In this document: positions 1 through 5,094 of the stretch, piece by piece | How the letters are laid out: each line of letters opens with the position of its first letter | How positions within the stretch are numbered: the stretch's first letter is position 1 | From: Aquificaceae bacterium | Lineage (GTDB): Bacteria > Aquificota > Aquificia > Aquificales > Aquificaceae | DNA: 8,268 nucleotides | Assembly (NCBI GenBank): GCA_026982025.1 | Contig: JALSHX010000269.1 | Location: forward strand, 1 to 8,268 | Reading direction: 5' to 3' | Notes under the pieces: generated by a model | What the model was told of the DNA's origin: nothing | The model's database searches: none | Seen by the model: the letters and a program-made list of their open reading frames with translations, nothing else | Program-made: the position numbers and the translations under genes

Positions 1-1479
1 ACCCGGCACCTTTTCGTCCCTCGTTGAACTTACATCCCCTATGAGACCGCCTATAACAACGAGCTGACCATCCATAACCTTAATGACGGTCCCCGTTTCC
101 TTAATGTTCAATACGGGAGCCTCAGCAAGAACCCTTCCGTTTTCCATAAGCCTCTTTGTTCCCTCAAGCCTCGTCGCAACGGGCACGATGTTCATCACAA
201 TCTCACCCGTCTCATCAATATAGGGGGTAACGCCAAGAAGCACTCCCTCAAGGACATTCGTCCTCAAAATGTTTTCCTGAATCTGAGAAGTGGGTGTGGT
301 GCCCGGAAAGAGTGTAATAGCCTGCCTTTCAAAGAAGGGAGTTATCTGACCCGTGGCAATGAGAGCTGTCTGACCGTTTGAAACGAGTATTCTTGGGTTT
401 GAAAGGGTATAGACCTTGCCGTAGGAGGCAAGGGCGTTAACCAGCATCGTAAAATCTCCCGAGACCACATTGAGACTTGCCACACCTCCCGATGTTAAGG
501 AAAGGGTTTGAGAAAGGGTTATGGTTCCTCCCGCACCGAAAACATCCCTGAAGAAGGCTGACCAGTCAATTCCGAATTGAAACTCATCGGACAGAGATAG
601 CTCAACTATTTTTGCCTCAATGAGAACCTGCCTGCCGATCTCCGCCCTGAGTCTTCTGACAAGTGCCTCCACCTTCTCAACATTTCTCCTCCTGTCGGTA
701 ACCACAAGCGTCCCTGCAAAACGGTTAAGGACATATTTCCCTTTATCCGAAAGTATGGTCTTTAGGTTATCCTCAAGCTGTTTAAAAAAGTCTGTCGCTC
801 CCTGAGGGGTCTGGTAATCAAGGGTAAAGTTGCCCCTAAGACCGGATGTTCCTATTCCCGCTGCGCCCGTTGTTGCAACGGTTCCTCCTCCGAAGGCTCC
901 TCCGCTAATGGTTCCCGCACTAATGGCTCCGCCCAGAACATCGCCCCCGAGGGAGCTGTTGTAATTGGTAACAGTGCTGATGTAAGGGAGTTTAAAAGTC
1001 CTGGTCATTATCTCCCTGACGTAAAGCACATTTCCCCTTATCTGATAGTAAAGACCTGTCATGTCCATAAGTATGTCAAGGGCTTGCCTTAAGGGAACCC
1101 TGTTGAAGGTCGCCGTAATCTTCTGATTTACATCCACCTCAGGTGAAATTATCAGGTTCAAGCCCGCACCGTCAGCCATTGCGTAAAGGACCTTGGTCAA
1201 CGGAGCGTCAACAGCAGACATGGTAAAGGTTCTTCCCTCAAGGGGGTCTATTTCCTCGTATGTGGGTGCCATAACAGGAGGGGGAACATTAATAAAAGCC
1301 CGCATCCTATTTGCCCCTGCAATCCGGTCCTTCTGCTTTTTGAACTTCTCCACAACCTCTTTTTCCTCTTTCTCTAATCGCTTCTGTGAGGATTTTTCAC
1401 CCTTAGATGCACAACCACTCAAGAGAGATGAAATCAAAAGCACAAAGATAAAAAGCCTTATTCCATGATTTTTAGCCAT
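1..1479 (-). CDS. mshL: Outer-membrane secretin lipoprotein, MshL/PilQ type (3' end off window)
   Basis: Outer-membrane channel through which a type IV pilus or pseudopilus passes. It reads open for 493 codons and runs off the left edge. Residues 1-23 form a lipoprotein signal with lipobox LSG-C23; +2 is Ala, so outer-membrane sorting is plausible and the protein may pilot itself. A Lys/Glu-rich helical stretch follows (26-55), then an STN/N0-like domain (84-154). A Gly/Ala/Ser/Thr-rich insert (about 173-216) separates it from an N1-like domain (217-278). The secretin beta-domain starts at 283 (QVLIEAKIVEL) and includes TLSNPRILVSNGQ (358-370), GVTPYI (416-421) and the signature VVIGGLI (474-480). 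The window ends at KVPG, where the family continues G/IP-LLG and closes the gate region, so the missing tail is probably short. The start is ATG 1479, preceded by GGTGA 3 nt upstream and overlapping the PilP-like gene by 22 nt. Layout and the insert favour MshL over GspD; the exact subfamily is inferred. Confidence 0.92.
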   Translation of the reverse strand, partial: MAKNHGIRLFIFVLLISSLLSGCASKGEKSSQKRLEKEEKEVVEKFKKQKDRIAGANRMRAFINVPPPVMAPTYEEIDPLEGRTFTMSAVDAPLTKVLYAMADGAGLNLIISPEVDVNQKITATFNRVPLRQALDILMDMTGLYYQIRGNVLYVREIMTRTFKLPYISTVTNYNSSLGGDVLGGAISAGTISGGAFGGGTVATTGAAGIGTSGLRGNFTLDYQTPQGATDFFKQLEDNLKTILSDKGKYVLNRFAGTLVVTDRRRNVEKVEALVRRLRAEIGRQVLIEAKIVELSLSDEFQFGIDWSAFFRDVFGAGGTITLSQTLSLTSGGVASLNVVSGDFTMLVNALASYGKVYTLSNPRILVSNGQTALIATGQITPFFERQAITLFPGTTPTSQIQENILRTNVLEGVLLGVTPYIDETGEIVMNIVPVATRLEGTKRLMENGRVLAEAPVLNIKETGTVIKVMDGQLVVIGGLIGDVSSTRDEKVPG

Positions 1480-1916
1480 CTTTCACCCCACTTACCTGTA
1501 AGCAAAACCCCATCTTTCCTAATTTTAATGATCTTTTCATTTTCCGACACCGGGTCTCCTTCTTTTAAAAGCCTGCCGTTTATTATGGCGTAGTTTCTCA
1601 CGGTGCCCACAAAGGTAAAGGTAACCCTGTATTCTGGGGGTTTTTCCTCCTTCTTAGGTTTCTGAACATTCTCCTCCTTTTTGATTTCAACCACCCGCTT
1701 CGCGGGTATATGAATGTATGAAATATACTCAAAAGCCTCCGGTTTCAGCATCCCCTCCATTATTTGAAAATCGGGAATTTGAGAAAATTCTTTACTTTTT
1801 GACGAAATAACAAGCATTTTTAAAGACTCAATTAAAATGCTTGATGCAAAGTAGCCTCCCGCAACCGCAACGGGGACAGGGGCAACCATCCAGAGCATCC
1901 ACTTTCTAAGCTTCAT
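1458..1916 (-). CDS. PilP/GspC/MshK-like inner-membrane linker protein
   Basis: A 152-residue bitopic protein, probably the periplasmic link between the PilN/PilO-type inner-membrane complex and the secretin. It has a short cytoplasmic basic N-terminus (MKLRKW), one membrane span at about 7-29, and a periplasmic stretch ending in a Lys/Glu/Pro linker (77-95). A small beta domain (96-151) follows, with the pattern FVGTVRNYAIINGRLLKEGD, then V...I.KI..DGVLLT. This 'G...NG..L.EGD.V....I..I..DGV.L' pattern is the one shared by PilP and GspC HR domains and MshK. The start is ATG 1916, in a 4-nt overlap with the stop of the PilO-like gene, with a GGAG 8 nt upstream. Its 3' end overlaps the secretin start, matching the family expectation that this protein partners the secretin. 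Sequence similarity in this family is low, so the assignment rests on size, topology, the C-terminal pattern and position. It lacks the lipoprotein signal of classical PilP and has a membrane anchor instead, as in GspC. Confidence 0.72.
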   Translation of the reverse strand: MKLRKWMLWMVAPVPVAVAGGYFASSILIESLKMLVISSKSKEFSQIPDFQIMEGMLKPEAFEYISYIHIPAKRVVEIKKEENVQKPKKEEKPPEYRVTFTFVGTVRNYAIINGRLLKEGDPVSENEKIIKIRKDGVLLTGKWGERWLKIME

Positions 1917-2410
1917 TCCGAATGCTCCGAAAAGGGCATGAAAAATGTCAGGTCAAGAGTTGCTTCGGGACCTTCTTCTTCCGAGACTAAAATAAATGAA
2001 TTGATTTTCACGATGGGTGCTTTCATGTACGAAAATCTCTCAAAGACCCTCCTCAAATGGGCGGAGGACGAAGGCTTAAAGGTCAATTGAACATCCATTG
2101 TCCAGAAACCATTTTCGCTCCGCAGGTCCCCGCTGACTTCAAGCTGGAAATCCTTCCTAAGACCGTCAACCTCCGTTAGGAGAACCTCAAGAGCCCTCTT
2201 CCTATCGTAAAGCTTTATGCCCTCCTTTTCAATCAGCGTTTTAAAAGCTTCAAGGCGATTTTTCCTTTCCTTTACCTGAAAGCTGAGCCTCTGGAGTTTT
2301 TCCCTCTGCACATCAATGTCAGCAGTTATCTTTGAAATCCTCACCAGAGAAAAGACCAGCGAGAAAAACAGGAAGAGAACCGCAGTGTATATAACTAAAA
2401 CACCCCTCAT
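1913..2410 (-). CDS. PilO/MshJ/GspM-like inner-membrane alignment protein
   Basis: A 165-residue bitopic protein with the layout of PilO/GspM: a very short cytoplasmic N-terminus, a membrane span at about 4-23, a periplasmic coiled coil (26-87, rich in Lys/Glu/Arg with leucine heptads), and a compact alpha/beta domain (88-160) of ferredoxin-like type. In the family this protein dimerises with PilN/GspL through the coiled coil and membrane-proximal part. It helps align the cytoplasmic motor with the periplasmic and outer-membrane parts. It sits between the PilMN-like and PilP-like genes, with 4-nt ATGA overlaps on both sides, so translation is probably coupled. A GGAG lies 8 nt before ATG 2410. 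The primary sequence carries no diagnostic motif; the call rests on topology, length and gene order. An MshJ-type assignment fits equally well. Confidence 0.68.
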   Translation of the reverse strand: MRGVLVIYTAVLFLFFSLVFSLVRISKITADIDVQREKLQRLSFQVKERKNRLEAFKTLIEKEGIKLYDRKRALEVLLTEVDGLRKDFQLEVSGDLRSENGFWTMDVQLTFKPSSSAHLRRVFERFSYMKAPIVKINSFILVSEEEGPEATLDLTFFMPFSEHSE

Positions 2411-3777
2411 ATCGGCTTCTCCAGAACAACAGTCATTTTCAGATTGAACTTTTTAAGGTCCTTCACCACATTACCCACATTGACTTTTATCCCCCTCTTT
2501 TCAATTGAGGAAAGCTTTGCTTTAAGCTCCTCAGCAAATACATTCATGTCAACGATGTTTTTAAAGTAGCGGTCAATCTCAATGGCAAGCTTAATCCTGC
2601 CCCCCTGCTCGGCAAGAGCGTACTTCGTGGCTTTAACGCTTTTAATAAGCTCGGCGGATTCGGGAAGAATGTTCAGAGGATTCCCCTTTCTGACCGCATA
2701 TAATTTATTTAAGTAATTGTAATAATACGAGTACTCACCGCCCGCTACCACAGGGTCTTTTATGAGGCGCACAAGCTCCCTGTTTACCTGATCCTTCAGG
2801 CTCCTTATCTCGCGGGTTTCTCCCAATACGGAAAAGATCTTCAACAGGAGGAGGATCAGAAGGGCAACGCTAAAAAATCCCGCAACGATGGAAACCCTTG
2901 AAGACATTACCACGAACCTTCTCCTCTCTTTTACCTCAAGGGGACTGAAGTCGTGGGCTTCACTTAAAAAAAGGGTTCCAAGAGCGGGAAGGTAATAATG
3001 GAAGGTATGGACCGATAGGTTTTTTACTTGAGGAGGGGGAAGGGGAGAGGCTATTCCTTTGGATGTTAATTCAAGAAGATTTTTTACGAAAACCTCTTCG
3101 TCCTTTGCCTTTCCGCTTACGAGGATTAGATCCACCTTTATGCCCTGCCTCTGAGCAACATAAACGTAAGTCATATTGGTGTTTTCAAGGAGAAAGTCAG
3201 AGTAGTTTCCCGTCTCTGAGACATAGGAAGGAACCGCAAGGCTTCTGCTGTAGAGTATGTTTTCTCCTTCGCTGACCGTCATTATTAGCTTTTCCAGATC
3301 CATGTAAATGTGAAAGATTACCTTATCCGGGTCAACGAACCGTGAAATCCCGGAAGGAGAAAACTGAGATACGGTGAATATGCTCACCTTCTCCCTGCCC
3401 AAACTGTTCACGAACTCATCCCCGGAATACACCTCCGACGGCACCGCAAAAACCCTGTAAACTTTCTGTTCCTCGCCCGATTCGTCCCCGATCTCCTCGT
3501 AGCAGATCATGTACTCGGTTGTAGCTCCGGTGATCTGGGTGATTTTCTTTTTTAAAAGAGCCTCAAGGGTCTCGGGGTCATCTACGGGCGGAGATTCAAC
3601 CTTTTCCGAAATTAAATCGGGGTAAAACAAAGAGAGAAAAGGCTCGCAATTTTTTAGAACTTCAGGGTTAGGTTTTTCATCAACTGCCTTTTCAAAGACA
3701 AAGCCTCCCCTGATCCGCCTGAGGAAGACAGCCCTACCTCCCTGAAGGGAATAAGAGACGCAGGCTACCTTCCCCAT
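2407..3777 (-). CDS. PilM-PilN-like fusion (GspL/MshI-like) inner-membrane platform protein
   Basis: A 456-residue protein read as a cytoplasmic PilM/GspL-like domain joined through one membrane span to a PilN-like periplasmic domain. Residues 3-30 look like the opening beta-hairpin of an actin-like fold. The cytoplasmic part runs to about 287, includes a Pro-rich patch (245-249), and ends in DFSPLEVKERRRF (276-288), which resembles the basic cytoplasmic start of PilN. The membrane span is about 295-317, followed by a helical segment (318-340) and an alpha/beta region (about 370-455). I see no convincing ATP-binding phosphate loops, so the actin-like part may be degenerate, as in GspL. It is first in the minus-strand cluster and overlaps the PilO-like gene by 4 nt. 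The start is ATG 3777. There is no good Shine-Dalgarno, only TAGGG touching the ATG, and a TATAAT box lies 12 nt upstream, so the leader may be very short. Function is inferred from topology and order; no single motif proves it. Confidence 0.66.
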   Translation of the reverse strand: MGKVACVSYSLQGGRAVFLRRIRGGFVFEKAVDEKPNPEVLKNCEPFLSLFYPDLISEKVESPPVDDPETLEALLKKKITQITGATTEYMICYEEIGDESGEEQKVYRVFAVPSEVYSGDEFVNSLGREKVSIFTVSQFSPSGISRFVDPDKVIFHIYMDLEKLIMTVSEGENILYSRSLAVPSYVSETGNYSDFLLENTNMTYVYVAQRQGIKVDLILVSGKAKDEEVFVKNLLELTSKGIASPLPPPQVKNLSVHTFHYYLPALGTLFLSEAHDFSPLEVKERRRFVVMSSRVSIVAGFFSVALLILLLLKIFSVLGETREIRSLKDQVNRELVRLIKDPVVAGGEYSYYYNYLNKLYAVRKGNPLNILPESAELIKSVKATKYALAEQGGRIKLAIEIDRYFKNIVDMNVFAEELKAKLSSIEKRGIKVNVGNVVKDLKKFNLKMTVVLEKPI

Positions 3778-3789
3778 CCCTACTCAAGG

Positions 3790-3795
3790 ATTATA
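3790..3795 (-). promoter_or_regulatory. Probable -10 box of the minus-strand PilMN-O-P-secretin cluster
   Basis: A perfect TATAAT on the minus strand ends 12 nt before ATG 3777. Initiation 6-8 nt downstream would leave a leader of only about 5-7 nt. No matching -35 is present at 16-18 nt spacing (the candidates read TAGCCC, ATAGCC and GATAGC) and there is no TGn extension. The promoter is therefore either weak and activator-dependent or not used. It is the only visible promoter for this cluster within the intergenic gap. Confidence 0.45.
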
Positions 3796-3797
3796 AC

Positions 3798-3826
3798 TTG
3801 AAAATTTCAAAGGGCTATCCGATAAT
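3798..3826 (+). promoter_or_regulatory. Sigma70-type promoter of the pilin-ATPase-platform cluster
   Basis: TTGAAA (3798-3803) and GATAAT (3821-3826) are separated by exactly 17 nt, a near-consensus housekeeping promoter. Transcription would start around 3833, giving a leader of roughly 20 nt that carries the strong ribosome binding site at 3841. This placement argues against the in-frame TTG at 3798 as a start codon, since it would lie in the -35 box. No sigma54-type (TGGCAC-N5-TTGCA) element, common for pilins elsewhere, is visible. Confidence 0.6.
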
Positions 3827-3840
3827 ACTTTTGAGTATGC

Positions 3841-3850
3841 AAGGAGGTGA
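3841..3850 (+). promoter_or_regulatory. Strong Shine-Dalgarno of the first prepilin
   Basis: AAGGAGGTGA is a full-length complement to the 16S rRNA 3' end, 4 nt before ATG 3855 (7 nt from GGAGG). It fixes the start at 3855 rather than the upstream in-frame ATG at 3837 or TTG at 3798. It is the strongest ribosome binding site in the window, as expected for an abundant filament subunit. Confidence 0.85.
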
Positions 3851-3854
3851 GAAG

Positions 3855-4493
3855 ATGAGACAACAAAGGGGTTTCACCCTCATTGAACTTGCAATTGTCC
3901 TGGTGATTATAGGAATTATTCTTGGCATGGTTTTAAAAGGCCAGGACTTGATACAGAATGCGCGGATGAAAAAATTTGTCAGTAAAACAAGGCATTGGGA
4001 AACTTACATGTGGATTTACTTTGATAGAAAAGGAAAGTTCGCAGGCGATGATGATAAGAACGGTATTATCGCAGATGAAACCACATCCACATCAGATGTA
4101 AAAACGGACCTCCAGAATGCAAATTTCTCTAATCCGCCGGATGAAAATGGGAATAACACTATTACACTTGGTTCCAACACTTTCTATGTATTTTTCGGCA
4201 ATGACGGAGGTGTTGGCACTAATCCCGTTAAAAACATAATGGTCATATGCGTTAGCAACGATTGCACAGGAACTTTCAGTGATGAACAGATTGAATTTGC
4301 TTCAACCCTTGATGTTTCATTGGACGGAACGGCTGATGGAACTGCGGGAAATGTGATATGTACGAATACGCAGCCAGACTCGGCAGTTCTTGCTTCGTGG
4401 GAAGCAACATACAGCGCAAACGACCCGACGCCCGCCGCCTGTTCTAGCGGAAATACAAGAGCGATAGTCTATTACTTTGATGCTAAGAGATAA
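3855..4493 (+). CDS. Type IV prepilin-like protein, first of a tandem pair (candidate major pilin)
   Basis: A 212-residue prepilin. The leader is MRQQRG, with the prepilin peptidase site G6/F7 and then FTLIELAIV; Glu at mature +5 (E11) is the conserved assembly residue. The hydrophobic N-terminal helix extends to about 28 and continues as VLKGQDLIQNARMKKF. The globular domain carries YFDRKGKFAGDDD (55-67), a motif shared with the next gene, and A-x3-D-x3-DG (149-158) preceding a Gly at 165. Cysteines at 132/137 and 169/196 could form two disulfides; the second pair resembles the C-terminal disulfide loop of type IVa pilins. The protein is rich in Asp/Asn/Thr. ATG 3855 is chosen for its ideal Shine-Dalgarno and short leader. 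It is first in a cluster with a second prepilin, the assembly ATPase and the platform protein. The strong promoter and ribosome site suggest it is the abundant subunit, but that is inference. It is visibly more AT-rich than the following pilin gene. Confidence 0.9.
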   Translation: MRQQRGFTLIELAIVLVIIGIILGMVLKGQDLIQNARMKKFVSKTRHWETYMWIYFDRKGKFAGDDDKNGIIADETTSTSDVKTDLQNANFSNPPDENGNNTITLGSNTFYVFFGNDGGVGTNPVKNIMVICVSNDCTGTFSDEQIEFASTLDVSLDGTADGTAGNVICTNTQPDSAVLASWEATYSANDPTPAACSSGNTRAIVYYFDAKR

Positions 4494-5094
4494 TAAAAAG
4501 CCCGCTGAGGCGGGCTTCACCCTTATTGAACTCGCAATAGTCCTGATAATAATCGGGATACTTATAGGTTTCATTCTGAAGGGGCAGGAGCTGATCAGGA
4601 ATTCGCAGATCAAAAGGGCTTACCAGACATACCTTGAGCTGACCGCCACACTGTACTCTTACTACGACAGGTACGGTAAGCTTCCCGGAGATGACGACAA
4701 TGTTGCCCAGAGGTGGGGTGTTGACACCCTTCGCAACGGCGACGGAGACGGCAGAATAGAAACGGCGAGTCCCGGTGCCCTTGACTTTGCGTGCACGGAC
4801 ACGACGAACACGGAAGAGTGCAAGGTCTGGGAGCACCTGCGCCTCGGAGAGTTTATAGCAGGTCTGGGGAGGGAAAATCCCACCCACACCTTCGGCGGAC
4901 CCATCGGGGTGGGTTACATAACATTTCAGGGTCTTACATTTCACTGGATAGGCTTCCAGAGCGTTCCTTCCGACATAGCAAGGGACATAGACCTCAAGTA
5001 CGACGACGGTCTATACAACAGCGGATGGATCAGGGCGGATTCAGATTACACTACCCTTACTGGATCAAAGACCCTTTACTTCAAATTTAAGTGA
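4480..5094 (+). CDS. Type IV prepilin-like protein, second of a tandem pair
   Basis: A 204-residue prepilin. The 12-residue leader ends at G12, with cleavage before F13, then FTLIELAIVLIIIG and Glu +5 at E17. The helix continues as FILKGQELIRNSQIKRA, closely parallel to the first pilin, so the two are paralogues. Globular features are YYDRYGKLPGDDD (61-73), an EF-hand/dockerin-like acidic loop NGDGDGRI (86-93), a close cysteine pair (105/114), and A-x3-D-x3-DDG-x4-G (167-182). The last two also recur in pilin-like proteins of this broad 'GDD' group. The start is ATG 4480 (TTG 4477 is also in frame), 14 nt inside the end of the first pilin, with no Shine-Dalgarno, so translation probably depends on coupling to the upstream gene. 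A stable hairpin covers the leader codons (4498-4517). It ends in a TGATG overlap with the ATPase gene. It may be a minor pilin or a priming subunit; which one cannot be read from sequence. Confidence 0.88.
   Translation: MLRDNKKPAEAGFTLIELAIVLIIIGILIGFILKGQELIRNSQIKRAYQTYLELTATLYSYYDRYGKLPGDDDNVAQRWGVDTLRNGDGDGRIETASPGALDFACTDTTNTEECKVWEHLRLGEFIAGLGRENPTHTFGGPIGVGYITFQGLTFHWIGFQSVPSDIARDIDLKYDDGLYNSGWIRADSDYTTLTGSKTLYFKFK
4498..4517. other. Terminator-like hairpin across the prepilin 1 / prepilin 2 junction
   Basis: AAGCCCGC-TGAG-GCGGGCTT is a perfect 8-bp, GC-rich stem with a 4-nt loop, starting 5 nt after the first pilin's stop and lying inside the second pilin's leader codons (KPAEAG). 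On the plus strand it is followed by CACCC, not a T-run, so it is not a simple forward terminator. Read on the minus strand the stem is followed by TTTATTATC, the form of an intrinsic terminator. Possible roles are plus-strand mRNA stabilisation or translational damping of pilin 2, or stopping antisense transcription. Confidence 0.6.

Larger units (their letters stand above)
3781..3837. repeat. Imperfect dyad spanning the divergent promoter region
   Basis: The left arm TACTCAAGGATTAT (3781-3794) is the reverse complement of the right arm ATAATACTTTTGAGTA (3822-3837), apart from a 2-nt insertion and one substitution. The outer 7 nt (TACTCAA/TTGAGTA) match perfectly and the inner ATTAT/ATAAT match perfectly. 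The arms contain the -10 boxes of the two divergent promoters. A second small palindrome, TTGAAA-A-TTTCAA (3798-3810), lies between them and overlaps the plus-strand -35. It could be an operator, or a mirrored pair of promoter and start-site segments; the sequence does not decide. Confidence 0.6.

Noticed and set aside
1193..1468. 91-codon plus-strand frame opposite the secretin N-terminus
   Set aside because: The minus strand encodes a lipoprotein signal and STN domain in one open frame; the opposing translation has no support.
3738..3749. Small palindrome TCCCTTCAGGGA near the PilMN-like start
   Set aside because: A 5-bp stem with a 2-nt loop inside coding sequence; too weak and common to call a regulatory element.
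3798..3854. Upstream in-frame starts (TTG 3798, ATG 3837) that would lengthen the first prepilin
   Set aside because: TTG 3798 is the -35 box of the likely promoter. ATG 3837 lies just before the Shine-Dalgarno that serves ATG 3855, and the 6-residue leader MRQQRG is normal for type IVa prepilins.
4317..4613. 98-codon minus-strand frame across the pilin junction
   Set aside because: Antisense to two well-supported pilins, Ser/Arg/Ile-rich without motifs. The hairpin at 4498-4517 lies within it but does not make it a gene.
4483..4944. 153-codon open frame antisense to the second pilin
   Set aside because: It overlaps a clear prepilin gene, its translation shows no domain or membrane pattern, and no start signals are visible. 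GC-rich third positions explain the open antisense frame.
4791..5090. 99-codon frame on the plus strand inside the second pilin
   Set aside because: His/Arg/Gly-rich out-of-frame translation typical of a shadow; no ribosome site and no recognisable fold.
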